Positions 23,869 through 36,414 of a DNA stretch of 64,000 nucleotides are shown one piece after another. How positions within the stretch are numbered: the stretch's first letter is position 1; every line of letters begins with the position of its first letter. The position numbers and the translations under genes were made by a program. Where the stretch lies: NCBI GenBank assembly GCA_026122235.1, contig JAOCZM010000227.1, positions 4,898,001 through 4,962,000 on the forward strand. The letters run 5' to 3'. The notes beneath the pieces were generated by a model. It was not told the origin of the DNA and ran no database searches. It saw only the letters and a program-made list of their open reading frames with translations. The stretch comes from Vinca minor (taxonomy: Eukaryota > Streptophyta > Magnoliopsida > Gentianales > Apocynaceae).

Positions 23869-25233
23869 ATGTCGTGGCAAACTTACGTCGATGATCATTT
23901 GATGATGGACATCGAAGGCACCGGCCACCACCTCACTTCAGCCGCCATCCTCGGCCACGATGGTACCGTTTGGGCTCAGAGCTCCGCCTTCCCTCAGGTC
24001 TACTCCTCCTCCTAGTTTTTTCATTCCAATTTACAATAAATCGATCGATATAAATATTTAGTTTTGATTCTGTTCCGATCGAAAAAATTGTGGATTCAGT
24101 TGACGGAATCGTTTTATGACGTTTGATCTTCTGGATTAACAATGCCGCTCACTCCGAAGTTGTTTTTTTATTAGAATTGATCGATCGATTTGTTTTGAGA
24201 TAGTTTTCGGTTTTTGATACGATGATCCGTCACGATTACACGTAATCTTCTGTCGAGTGTTCGACAGGCTTGTGTCGATGAGCAATCGCTTGATGAAATT
24301 TAAGTTTGATGATCCATTGATTACTTTGTGAAATTTAACCCTAACTTTACATTCTCTTTTCGTTTGAACATGAAGGAAACAGTCGCGCTACATTGAATCG
24401 CACTGATTCGGTGATTTCTTTGATTTAGGGGTTTTTGATATGTCCTTATGTTGTTTATACTTATTTCTCGTGGTACATAATTCTTCACGTTAGAAGAAGA
24501 CAGTTTTTTAAATTCTTTATCGGCAATGGTTAATTCTGAATCACAAAGCTGTATATCAGAATTTTCCATTTACCTACAACTAGTAGTAGTATTTAGTAGA
24601 AACATCTTAAATTCGGTGATATATATTTTCTACTTTTTTAGAAATGTCTGTTAAATTTAAGCTAATTCCTGTCTGGAATCCGTAACTTGATTCATATTAA
24701 ACCTTTATTTATCTGAATGCAGTTTAAGCCAGAGGAAATCAAGGGTATCATGACTGATTTTGATGAACCAGGGCATCTTGCACCCACAGGGTTACACGTT
24801 GCAGGTGCCAAGTACATGGTAATCCAAGGTGAGGCTGGCGCTGTTATCCGCGGAAAGAAGGTATGTGAAATGTCGGTAACCATCTTCAAATTAATTTTCT
24901 ATAATTAACCAAGTATGTGAGATCTTGCTAGAAATTGATTGAACTTACTTATTCAACAATGACAGTTTGTTCCTTTATGCAATTTTTAAAACTCTGCTTC
25001 ATGTCATGCCTGTTTTAGACAGTTTACAGGAGAATCTAAATTTGCTTTTCTTAGGTCATGAATGTTTAATCTTAAAACTTGTATGATGATTATGGCAGGG
25101 GCCTGGAGGGATCACCGTCAAGAAAACTGGTCAGGCACTGGTGTTCGGTATCTATGAGGAGCCAGTGACTCCAGGACAATGCAACATGGTTGTTGAGAAG
25201 TTGGGAGATTATCTTATTGAACAGGGAATGTAG
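23869..25233 (+). CDS. Profilin
   Basis: Profilin binds monomeric actin, poly-proline and phosphoinositides and regulates actin assembly in the cytoplasm. Three exons, 23869-23997, 24723-24860 and 25099-25233, give 133 aa with all junctions in phase 0, the standard plant profilin gene structure. The N-terminus is MSWQTYVDDHLM; exon 1 ends SSAFPQ; exon 2 begins FKPEEIKGIMTDF and contains LAPTGLHVAGAKYMVIQGE; exon 3 begins GPGGITVKKTGQALVFGIY and the protein ends EKLGDYLIEQGM. These are family hallmarks, including the conserved C-terminal helix. Nothing is disrupted. Plant profilins are well known pan-allergens, but nothing in the sequence sets this copy apart. Confidence 0.97.
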
Positions 25234-25731
25234 GCTGCAGCTCCCTATCCTGCCATGATTTTTGCCACTTTTTATTTTGGCAATGCTGATTACGTTCTCG
25301 TCGCATTTTTTTGTCGTTTTTTCTGCTTCTAAGCTCGAGTCTTGTTTTAAAGCATGAATTCGTCTGGAGTTTGCTGCTGAAAATAACTACGCAAAAGCGT
25401 TTAAACTAGTTAGGTTTTGCATTTGTTTTTCTTTACATTTGTAATTGATAGTTTCACCAAGTTTGCGGGTTAGTTTGTATCTGATAACCCACAACTTGCA
25501 GTTTATCTGTATTTCTTCTGTATTGTTGCTACATTATCAATCTTTAATATTATGAATCTTTTCTTCTAATTAAGATTTCAGAATCGTTTTATATTACTGC
25601 CATTTTATCACTATATCATGTTTTATGAGGAAATAATTTTTGTTATACAAACAGATGGACAACATTAATAATCCATGACATATTCAAAATATAAATGTGT
25701 TTTCAATTTTGGTCGAAAAAAATATAACCTT

Positions 25732-25829
25732 TTTTTTTTTTAGGTGGGGGAGGGGGGATATGGGGATCGAACACAAGACCACAGATCAGCGTTGTTGGGC
25801 AGCCTTCCACTGGGCCACCTGATCCCCAT
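25732..25829 (-). mobile_element. tRNA-derived SINE (family 2)
   Basis: Read on the minus strand: GGGGATCAGGTGGCCCAGTGG (A-box region), GTCTTGTGTTCGATCCCC (B-box region), then CATATCCCCCCTCC and a poly-A. Both sides carry AAAATATAACCTT (about 25719-25731 and 25830-25842), a target-site duplication. The body matches the copy at 50760-50867. Confidence 0.85.
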
Positions 25830-26343
25830 AAAATATAACCTTATTTAAGCAGTAATCTCTCATAAGGAATCCTTGAGAAAATAAATTAAAAACTATGACA
25901 ATGCACCCTTAGTGAATATTTAAGCATTAATTCTAGTTCCTTCTCCGCTTATGTTTCCTTGCTGCTTGAGTCAGTATTGGAAGAAGGTGGTACAGTACTT
26001 ATCTCTGAGTCAGTATAAGCAGGACAGTCACATTAAAGATGAAATTGAAATTTTCTGATACTCTCATAATTCTTCTAAAGTAAGATTTGATTTTTTTTAG
26101 AATCTTGTAATATTTTTTAGTATTAAACAAAAATTTATCATATTAAAGATCCCTAGTAAAATAGTATTTTGTCACGTGTCTTAGAATTCTGAAACTCAAT
26201 TTTTCCTATTAACTTTTTTACTAAAAAAAACTCAATTTTCCCCTCATTCATTTCCATCATCATAGCTTTGTTATTGCCGCCGAGATCTTGATTTTCCATG
26301 GTTCCATTTTGTTTCCAACTATTCGCTCCCTTGCAACAAAAGG

Positions 26344-28410
26344 TGGCAAATTAGCGAATTTAGTTATTTACGTATTTTCAACTTGACAAATCAGTCATGT
26401 TCGACTAAGTTCGATCTTTAAAGTCATCTACATTTTTTTACCTATCAAAACTGTCATTCCGTCCAATATTTTGACAAAAATCGTTAAAAAAGTCACGTCG
26501 TTATCATGTGCACGGGTATTTTGGGACTTTTCAAACATTTTTTTCCCTTCATATTCTACTTTCTTCGTCTTCTACCTCTCTCTCATTATCCTTTATTCTT
26601 TTTCTTTTTTCTTCATCTCCTGCCACCACAACCTCTAAAACTCACCACAATCAAGTAAACCATTAACTCCCTCAATTTCTATAGGTTACATGTAATTCAA
26701 TCACTTCAATTGAAAGAATTTTCTCTCTCTAAATTTTCCCCCAAATGTTAGAATTCTTCATTTATTTTGCTTATTCTCTTTAATTCGAGTTAATTTCTTA
26801 TTTACAAGGGACTTAAATTTCAAATTCATTGTAATGTGATAAAAACGACTCAATATATACTTTTTTTCCTCTCTAAGAGTCAATTTTTTATTGCGGAGGT
26901 AAGCTTTAGATGTATTTTTAATTTACCGTTTAGGTCAGATTTGATTAATTTTCGACCAAATTAGCCACCTACGTATTTTCGACCTGTCATAAAGGTCATT
27001 CCACACAATACACAAGCCACTGAAATTCTTCAATTGCAAGCCGCAACTAGGTCCCTAAGACAAGAATTCTGAGGTTTCAGAAGAAATTGGAAGCCAGAAA
27101 TTGGAAGCTTCGAATAATTAATACAAGGATTATGAGGTTTTAGAAGAAATATTCAATCTGCAATTGGAAGCTTCGAAAAATAATGAGTTGTGCTTCAATT
27201 TCAATAAAAAAAAGAGCAAATTGTTATTTCTGCCACAAAAGTAATTTCGTGTGCTAATTTTGCCACAAATAGTTTTTCGGTGTCTTTTCTGCCACTAAAG
27301 TAAATTCGTGTGCTAATTATGCCACAAATAGTGTTTTGGTACTTTTTCAGCCACGAAAGAAATTTCGTGTGCTATAAATGCCATAATTCGACCTATCAAA
27401 ATTAAATTTGACCCGACTCAACAATTTACCCGACAGCCTCTTCTCCACCGCATTTTAATTAGGAGGTAAAATTGACAAATCATCCAATTCGATTTAATGA
27501 TCGGATTGGGCGGATTATGAAGTGGATATGTCGCATTATGACACTTATAGCACGTCAATTTATTTTGTGGTGGAAAAGGCATTGAAAACCAATTTGGGGC
27601 AGAAATAGCACACAAAACTACTTTTGTGGCATAAAAGGCACCGAAAAACTATTTTTGGCAAAATTAGCCCACAAAACTACATTTGTGCCAAAAATAACTA
27701 TTTGCTCTAAAAAAAATCACACTACATTTAATTAATTTCTTCAAATAAATCACCGAATTCAATCTCATGAAATTGAAATTGAAAGCTCATAATTCAAACT
27801 CATCAACTGAAATTGATGAAACTCAATTCCATTTTCATGATTTTGAGAGAAAATTTTCCATTACCATTTTCACCCAAGAAACCCATTTTCCCATTACCAT
27901 TTTCATCCAAGAAATCATTCCCATTTCCACCGCATAATAAAGTCTATTTTTGAAGTTTTGAGAAGCTTGTTATTGATATTGGAGATGGTGGATTGGTAAA
28001 GGCCGTGTAGGTAGTAGTTGGTGATGGGTCTGCAGTTGGTAGGGTGGTGAAGGGGGAAGAAGATAAAGGGAAAGGGGATTGATTTATAATTAATGAGAAG
28101 TTCAGAATGGGGTGGAGAAATTGATTTGTTTGATTGTGGTGTTAGGAGATGATGAAGAAGAAGGAGGATAATGAGAGGTAGGAAGAGAAGAAAAAATTGC
28201 TTTAAAAGTTCAAAAATACCCATGCAAAAAATGCACATGATACCATGTTATCAATTTAACGGGCTTCTATAAAATAAAAATAAAAAATTTGACGGATTGA
28301 CCGTTTTGGCAGGTCAAATAATCGTAGATGATTTTAAAGGTCGAAATTAAGTGAACAAGACTGATTTGAAAAATAAAAAATAAATAAGAGACTAAATTGA
28401 CCAAGTTGCC
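26344..28410. mobile_element. 2.07 kb long-TIR DNA element between profilin and SPT5
   Basis: The left end (GGCAAATTAGCGAATTTAG, from 26345) and right end on the opposite strand (GGCAACTTGGTCAATTTAG) are imperfect inverted repeats. They continue through CAAATCAGTC.TGTTC, CGA.CTTTAAA.TCATCTAC, TATCATGTGCA and CATTATCC for about 300 bp. CAACAAAAGG (26334-26343) and CAGCAAAAGG (28411-28420) look like a 10 bp target-site duplication with one mismatch, suggesting the Mutator superfamily. No transposase frame is present. A foldback element (27213-27708) sits inside, and a third partial copy of the end sequence lies at about 26925-27005. Confidence 0.75.
27213..27708. repeat. Foldback MITE with GCCAC.AAA units, about 495 bp
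   Basis: Left end GAGCAAATTGTTATTTCTGCC and right end inverse (AAAATAACTATTTGCTC) pair. Inside each arm the motif TGCCACAAA.TA.TTT recurs with a period of about 60 bp. It lies inside the 2.07 kb element and shares its architecture with the palindrome at 3467-3879. Confidence 0.8.
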
Positions 28411-28697
28411 CAGCAAAAGGTAACTCGATACAATAACGTGGCAGTAGAGCCTCAATGAGAGAGTATAAAGATTGATGGAATTCAAATTTGACTGCGCCAA
28501 TGGGCAACCATGTTATCTTGGTGACGAAGATAAACAAATGATACACTAGTAAAATAAGCAAACTCTAAACGAATAAGATGAACCAAGTAAAAATAGAGGT
28601 ATTTACTTACACCAAGACACTATATTTTCTGAACATCCTACCATTACCTAAGAATGGGCAATAAAAAAGAAATTTTAGTAAACTGAATCCTAGGCAA

Positions 28698-31600
28698 CTA
28701 GCTCCCGACAGAGGGAGAGTCATATGGTGGTGAATGATTCCTTAAAAACCAATTCTCGGATAAAGGAAATGACCTTGGTGTATATGGATTCCAGGCTCTG
28801 TCTCGCATAGGTGTCCTCATACCATCATGAATAGGCGTTGCTGCAGCAAAGTAAGAAAACACAGATTTATGTTACATGAGTAGGAGCAACAAGATGCTAA
28901 GTTGATATTAATATGACCGAGGTTAGAAACGGAAAAATACCCCCAGAATCTCTCATCGGAGTCATGTATGGATGCAATGGAGTTTGTGAAGGATGAATTG
29001 GAGTCTCGGCACCTGGAGCAAATCTAGAGTATCCCCTGTAAAAGGTTAAACCGTGAGAAAATTAAAACATAACCAAACAAAACAGACCACTAGTAGTTAC
29101 TATATTTACCTGTATGGGGTTGAAACATTAATGCCATCAGTTACCTGATCACAATTAACTGGATAAAAAGGAATTGGTCAATAAGGAGCTTTCAACAATA
29201 ACTAATAATCGTAATAGATATGTGTGTCAAGTTAAGAGAATCTTGCCTGTAACCACCCTCATCTGGGCTTCCAACTCTACCCGGAGTGTGTTACCTTTAA
29301 CTTCCTTAACACGCCCCTTACAGCCCTTGTGAGGACCTTGCCTTATTTTAACCGATTGGCCAACCAGATTATCGCACCCTCTACCACCTCTAAATCTTTC
29401 TCCAGCTAGAAAAGAAAACAAATCTGCATGTCAACTTCCTTTCCAATTAAAACTAAATGATAAACATAACTTATGGAAGACAGCATAAGAGAAGCTACAG
29501 AAAATGACAATTAAATAGAGTCCATGTTTTAAGGGGGAAAAGAAAAAGAAAACAAAGGTCAAACCAAAAAGCTATTAACATGTAATAACCAAAAAATAAA
29601 TAAATTACAAAGCAGAACGGAAAATGAAGAAAATCAACCAACTATACAGAAGGCTGGGACAACGTACAATTCATAGGAGGGCCACATCTAGACGATCTCA
29701 TTGGAGATGGAGTACAAGTGGGTGTTCTGATACTAGAATGTTTTGGCAGAAGCAGTCGACCCTACAGCAGCAACAATATAAGTCCATTAATAACAGATTG
29801 TAAAAAAGTGGTGAAAACATTAGAAACAAAAAACCATGGTAAAATTTTATCCAGAGTAAATAAATTATTACATTTCTATCGCCATTAACATGTGATCCAC
29901 CAATCAGCATACAGGATTCTGACTTTGCACAAATGAAGCCAGTATGCTCAAGGTGATGGCGATCATAAACAAACAGAATGCCTCGGTAAATATGTCGAAG
30001 GGGGCCTTGCTTTCCCTGCAGTATCAAATATTTAGCAACTGTATAACTAAGTGGATAATGTCAAAAAAGAAAAGGGGGGAAAGAATAAAAATCCTGACCT
30101 TGCCTGGGCCCTCCAGAATCTTGACTATGTCTTTCACAGCTAATTTATTCCCCCTTCGATCTAGCGAATTAACTTTTCTGTCAATCTTAAATTTGATTTC
30201 CCTTAGTCTCACAAGTACCACCTCTGCCTTCTCTGGAAGGCCTTTAAGAACCTGAAGCATAATAAACAAAAGATCACATACAGTTAATCAACGTTAGTTC
30301 CAGCTTGAAGTTATACACTTACCTGAAAAGCTTCGCTCTCCACGCGTATGATCACACCAAAACTCATATCACTGCAGGTTGATGATACACAAATTTAATT
30401 ATTGTTCACACTAAAAAGATAGTTACGCCAAGACAAAATGCTTACTCCAGCTGCACAAGGTCATGAAGTTCATAGTCTCCTATTTGAGTCATCCCAGTTG
30501 TTACTTCAGAGCTCTCCACAACATTATCAGCAAATACTTGGAGCTGAAAACAGATTGGAATGACCAGTCATTTATCCCTCACTTAGTAAAGGACATCCAA
30601 AAGCAAAAGCGATAGAGAAAGAAAGAAAGCCTTACAAGCTTCCTAGTAGCATCTGAAACTGTGTTCACTACATGCCCCTCAACTGAAACAACTATACCAG
30701 TTGCACCTTCTGTGGGACCAGCCACAACTTTGACATGATTTCCAGGTTCGAAGTATTTGCAAAGGTCCTTGTCACTGACTTCAAGCGTTTCCTGACATTG
30801 TAACCAAAGTGGAACAATTCAGCTACACATGGACTCGATAGGCACTTGTCAATGAAGTCAAAGATTGACAGGGAGTTTTTTTTTACTTACCATTAGACCC
30901 TTCTCGTGTGGTTTTATATGGACAATATCTTCCTCTACTTTCTCAACAGTTCCTTTCAAATTCTTGAGATCACCTTTGACAACAATAACTTGATCACCCT
31001 TCATGAAATGTACTTTTTTCCTATTTACGAAAAGAGTAGACAAATTAGCCATATCAACATCCCCATTTTCAGCAGGTTGCCGAAATTTCTCTAGTTCATC
31101 AAATGTTGGTTCTATGTTCAGAGAGCTGATTGATTTCATGGACACTGTTTTGTATAAGAATCCATGTTTAAACATCATGCCTCCAATATTTTCAAAATAA
31201 TCCCCCGTGTTTGGATCCCTTCTTCGCTCCACCCGAATATGCATTTCCCTAGCAAAAGGATTAGCAGATCAACAATATTACACTATCACTAAACTGTATC
31301 TTCATTTCACACTTTGATAATCACCAAAGGTACCTGACTTCCTCAATATTCATAAACCGCGGAGGAGGGGTGAAGGCTTTTTTCTTCTGAACCTCTCTAC
31401 CTTCCTGCAAAGGGTAAACTGATTATCAATACAAAAGATACAAGAAGAAATACCTTTCATAGGCAAAGACAATTGACAAGATTTCAGAATTGTAGTCAAA
31501 TTTAGCATGAATATCAGGAAAATTTGCATGAAGAACTATGGGCTCGCTCATTATATCTTCGGGACTTGAGAGAGTAATAGTACTTTATAGTTAACACTTT

Positions 31601-34600
31601 CAGGAAGGAATAAAAGCAATTGCATGACACATAATAGCACAGGAATTAGGAAAACACAATTAATTAAAATTCTTAACTTAAATTCTAAGGTTGCATTTCA
31701 ATTGGAACTCAATCGAAGTCGAGTATAACCTTATTTTTTTACTTTTCACACTGGAATCCACGTTTTTTCTCACAAAAGTCAAACAAATAGATCCCACTAA
31801 ACCTCTATCCAAGCTTAAAATTTTTCAAGTTTCTAGCCAAGTACACCTTAAATAGATAGCGCGTACCAGCTTATTTGCAAGAGCTTGTAAGTCAATCCTT
31901 GGAATTAACTTTACTGTGACTTTCCGCCGCAGATTATCCACATCAACAACCTACAGAATCAGATATCAGAAAGTCAGAAGAAAAAGCTAAAATACCATGA
32001 GACCAGATCATTCTAAGAAAAATCAAAAGAAAAGCTACCATGGCAAGGTCCCCTTTATACGTTCCTATTTTAATTCGCACCCAAGTATCCCTGGAAAGAT
32101 CAACAGCTTTACTCTCAACTGAAAGTACATCTGTCATCTCCTTGATTGGGACAAGATGTATTGTTGTGGAGTATATGTTCCGCATACCCTTAACAGCCTA
32201 CAGCAGATCAAAGAAAATAAGGATTCTTTTAAAGTTCCATTCGTTAATCAATCGACTCCTTCGGAACAGACAAAACAAGATCTTCATAGGTAAAGAAATC
32301 ATTTGGTGGTATGCATACCTCCCTCACATGGGCCTCCTTGTGTGCCTCAACATAAATATAGTTCTTAAGATGATCAAGAGCTATTGCAGATCGAATTTGC
32401 AACTCAGATCCTTTGTCCCTAAACTTCTGCATCAGGCAAACTGCAACTTCCCTTTCACGTCCCATCTATCATCAAACATAAGTGAGACATCATGCAACCA
32501 AATATGATAACAATAAGGCAAAATCAACGGCTTAATTTATCATCATACCACACATTTAACCATCCACAGTTTTGTGTCCCTAACGGATGGTAAGAGAGCC
32601 TGCTGTTCAACATCTGTTGCCTCTTCATCATATTCCACCTCTCTCTTGCCATATCTCTCGTGTAGTCTCCTCTCAAGAGCCTCAATATCTTCTTCCTGAT
32701 CATCATCGCGATGAAGCAGTGGGTGACGATGCATCCGTCTGGTATCTTCTTCATCACGAAGATCAGCTCTACTATCCACAATAAAATCTAGATATACAAA
32801 ACAAAACTGAAAAGCAAGAATATCAGGAATTTACTTGAGAGGCGAAGAGGAAAAGAACAAGCCCACCAGTAGCCGATAGTCTATAAGCAAGTAAACAACA
32901 AACACAGCTGTCGGGAATTTATTGCATTCCACGAAGCTAAGCCAACTCTCACAAGTCCTTAGATTTTCTCCATGTTGTACAGTGCCAGTGCAAAGTGTGG
33001 CCCAGACATAAGGCTCGAGTCATTTGGATTAATTACTGGTGACGCTAAACAGTTGCAAACTAATTTAACATGTAAGAAAACCTGTATTTTCTTTTCACTC
33101 ATAATTCAGAAATGAACTCAGACATTATTCTGGTTCTCCTAGTTCTAGTGTTGCATAACTCAGACATTATACTAGTCAAACAAAATTCCAGAACAAATTA
33201 ACAATCAAATGCTAGTAAAATCAAAATACATAGTCCATCCATAATAATTAAATTCAACACCATAATAAGTAATAACAAATTAACAAGTTCAAATACTAAA
33301 CATCAGTTGCACTTGTCGGTTGCACATGCGTCATACGGAATGCAAATCGAACCAACCAGACATGATGAACATGTCAACATTAATAGAGATAATAACATTC
33401 TTATACCTCAGAGCCTGTTTTATTATCTAAAAGCCTAAAAGCCACATAAAACTTCAAATACCTTGTACCGTAGTCGTCGGAGGCTCGGAGCACGGAGCCG
33501 GAAGCACCGCATTTGTCGTTCTGATGCGTTGAAGAAAAAGAAGTCGACGGCTTTTTTTTTAAAGAAGAACTCAACGATTGAAATTGAAAGGTCAGGGTTT
33601 TTTGTTTAAATTCTCTCCCCAAAAAGACGGGCAGAAAATTTATTTTTAAAAAAATTTAATTTATCTGTCGTTTTGAGCAGAAGACGGATTTTTTAAAAAA
33701 GTCAACCGATTTTGACCGACTAGTCCGATTTTTTATCGACTAGATCCGATTTTTGACCTATTTTTTTTCAAACCCGATTTTTTAGATTTCTACACAGTTT
33801 GTGGCCGACTACCGACTAAGCCGATTTTTACAACAATGCCTAGTTCTGTTCCTTTCGAAGCCTGGTCAATGGTCATTATATCCTAATTCATCATTACAAA
33901 ATAAACCAATTCCAACTTCCCACCGACTAAAGCTCAATCCGAAAATATAACAAAAAAACTCATAAGACAAAAGGCAAAGATTATTGAATCTTCCTTGAAC
34001 ACCAAGTACTTCTAAAGCTCTAACCCCTGATATAATTCACTAATACCACAATGCGAAATAAAAACACTAAACTTCAGTTAATTCCAAATAAAACTAATCA
34101 GCATACAATCACTTCACCTCATTACCAAATCTGCCAGCAAATGGACTTGAAATCACTCAATCCCACTCTATGGCTAGAAATGCACAAATATTAGAGACAT
34201 AATTTTTACATTAAAAATCCCACCAATTAATTATAAAATCAAGATTCTATTGCCCCAATTACCACATAACACAGACACATACCACTAGCAACACCATCCT
34301 TGTTCATACAGAATAAAACCATCCATAGAAAATAGTAGTTAACTTGCATTTATGCATAATCACACTTTCCAATACATTTTTTTTACTTTCGGCCCCACTC
34401 TTCTCTCCAAGATAGAAATTCTCAATCCAAAACCAATCCAAATACACCTAGTTATTTAGGTTTAAGAACGAAATGCAAAACTTCAGGTTTGAGAACTCGC
34501 ACCTCATCTTGCTAGCAATTCAACTATAATAACATGTTTGGGGACCATGCCTCCTTTTACAAGCAATTCAATTTTTACAAAACCTTAGGGCTAGACATTT

Positions 34601-35106
34601 CGTTTCAAAATCAAACACTACTCAACTACAACTAAATAAGATTAACTTTTACGAAACCCTAACCCTAGACATTTCGTTTCAAAATCAAACACTGCCTAAC
34701 AACAACTAATTAAACTACAAAACGCAAAAAGAAATATTATTAAAAAAGAAGAAGATAAAACGAAAATTTAAGCACGGAAAACAGAGAACATTAGAGATAG
34801 AAAAAACTAACCGTCGTCCGCTTCTTCTTCGTCCTCCTCTTCCTCATAATCAGAAACTTCAGCTTCGATATCAAAAAATTGAGCTCCAGCCCTCACCTTC
34901 TTTTTCCATCTCTTGCCATTACCACTACCATAGTCCTCATCGTCGTCATCCTCTTCATCATCTTCCTCCGCCGCATCATCTATAAATTCCGATTTCCGCG
35001 GGCGCTTCTTACTACTTTTCCGACCACCATCATATTCCTCGTCGTCATCGTCATCGTCATCCTGGTCCAATGCTTCATCTTCATCGTACTCTTCACGACG
35101 TCGCAT
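28698..35106 (-). CDS. SPT5: Transcription elongation factor SPT5 homolog with short C-terminus
   Basis: SPT5 pairs with SPT4 (DSIF) on RNA polymerase II and controls elongation in the nucleus. The model has 17 exons: 35106-34812, 32787-32549, 32465-32319, 32197-32039, 31950-31867, 31404-31334, 31248-30891, 30791-30636, 30543-30446, 30371-30323, 30251-30099, 30015-29872, 29761-29668, 29405-29254, 29144-29110, 29035-28941, 28840-28698. All junctions are in frame: 823 aa. Domains: acidic N-terminus (1-98, rich in D/E), NGN (about 172-260, starts DTKLWMVKC), then KOW motifs near 265-290, 408-440, 465-500, 585-625 and 695-727, then a TPMRD/TPIHD-type C-terminal repeat region (about 755-795). Known plant SPT5 proteins (about 990-1040 aa) continue with more repeats and a last KOW. 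Here the reading ends after PSVGS. The exon 14 donor is uncertain (GTG|GTTACA or a GC-type donor nearby). Confidence 0.92.
32788..34811. other. SPT5 intron 1 (about 2.0 kb) with repetitive content
   Basis: No second gene is convincing. Around 33650-33830 motifs such as CCGATTTTTGACC and CCGACTA recur, suggesting a decayed repeat. A minus-strand open frame at 33401-33622 encodes a low-complexity serine- and lysine-rich peptide without a recognisable domain. The repeat CGAAACCCTAACCCTAGACATTTCG is present twice (about 34575-34605 and 34657-34685). Confidence 0.45.
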
Positions 35107-35344
35107 TGCTGCTCACTCTTCAGTTTCTTCGACTAATTGAAAGTTGGAAAACCGTATGTTTTCTGAATGTGCAATGAGAAAAGATGCACGAAGTTGGTAT
35201 TTATACCCATGCTTTGTGTGCGAGTGATTTCCCCTTTTTTTTTAATTTTATTCCTAGACTTCTTTTGGGTTGGGCCCAGTGGAAACATAGGTTTTTTATT
35301 ATTTATCTACTACCTACGTCACATAATCCTTTCCTCCCAAATTA

Positions 35345-35626
35345 GGGGAATACTTGGACTGACCATGGTTTGGTAGAAATGGCTTAGCATGTCAGTTCTT
35401 TTTTTTGATAAATATTTTTTTTCCAAAACGGAAGTGCCAATTCCGTCCTGGGCTGACGTGGCACTTCCCAGATGCGCCTCGCCACGTCAACCCTAGGACG
35501 AAAGTGCCAATTTTGTTCTCCCCCGAGGACGGAAGTGGCACTTCCGTTCTGAAAAAAAATGTTTGTCAAAAAAAACTGTCATAGTTGGCCCTTTTTACCA
35601 AACCATGGTCAGTCCAAGGTATTCCC
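35345..35626. mobile_element. 282 bp miniature of the PMD Mutator-like family
   Basis: The left end GGGGAATACTTGGACTGACC and the right end (inverse) extend as inverted repeats through ATGGTTTGGTAGAAA and GTCAGTT. The centre holds GGACGGAAGTGGCACTTCCG and the CTGGGCTGACGTGGCA / GCCACGTCA hairpin, all in the same order as in the 9.1 kb element. CCCAAATTA flanks both sides (35336-35344, 35627-35635), a perfect 9 bp duplication. It has no coding sequence. It lies about 240 bp upstream of the SPT5 start codon, so it could influence that promoter. Confidence 0.88.
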
Positions 35627-35639
35627 CCCAAATTATGTG

Positions 35640-36410
35640 TCCACCTTTTATTTTACACATGAAGTAAGGTTTCATCAAATTTTATAGTGGAATATGATAG
35701 GATTGAAAAAATCATCTTTAATTAACCATTTCTTTAGAAAGAACAAATAATTTAGGAAATGTGGACAAATAATTTAAGACAGAGGGAGTAATATAAATTT
35801 TTTAGAACATATATTGAAAATTAAAAAAGAAAAAAATAATGCATTTTCTAATCAAAATATCAATATTACTCTATTAAATAGGACTTGTATAATATTAATT
35901 TTTTTTTACTTTCTTAATTTTTATTAAATTTCATAAACAATATATATTATATAAAAAATTATAAATTATAAAAAAGTGTCAAAATATAATACGATATTCT
36001 AATTTTCAAAACCAAAGCAAACGACAGTAATCATGATTTTTCCTCATCTATTTGTTATAATTTTTTAATAGATTAACATTATATTAGATAATAATAACAT
36101 TTAAAATAAAAATAAAGGAACTAAGTGTAATTTTTTTTAAGGAAAATAAAATTTTAATACTATTTTGTTTTATGTAATCTTTCAACCAAAAAAAAACAAA
36201 AAAAAAATTCAAATTTGTTCAATAAAATACACACATGTAAATATAGATAGCCAAAAAATGGTACACCCAATTTTCGGAGGCCCTGTTCGATATGATACTT
36301 TGAGCCCCTTCTTAGCCGGTCATGCTTAGTTGCGTTGTATTTTTTAGAGCCTATAAATTGCTTATGAAAAAAAAATTGTTCCATTTGTAGATAATTATCA
36401 AGTGTCACAT
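35640..36410. other. AT-rich intergenic sequence with a decayed Stowaway copy
   Basis: Sequence at about 35825-35950 (AATCAAAATATCAATATTAC, TCTATTAAATAGGACT) matches the core of the Stowaway-like MITEs at 7040 and 42846 but lacks clear ends. No gene was recognised. Confidence 0.5.
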
Positions 36411-36414
36411 CTTT

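Noticed and set aside
29227..29421. SPT5 ending at an in-frame stop at 29227 (exon 14 read-through)
   Set aside because: Splicing at the donor near 29253 into 29144-29110 restores the family-typical TPIHPSQTPLHPYMTPMRD exons in frame, so read-through is the less likely form.
33401..33622. Possible alternative first exon of SPT5 or separate small gene
   Set aside because: The peptide is low complexity, has no family resemblance, and exon 1 at 35106-34812 joins exon 2 perfectly without it.
34879..35136. Hydrophobic plus-strand frame opposite SPT5 exon 1
   Set aside because: It is the complement of the D/E-rich coding sequence of SPT5, which naturally reads as isoleucine, valine and leucine.
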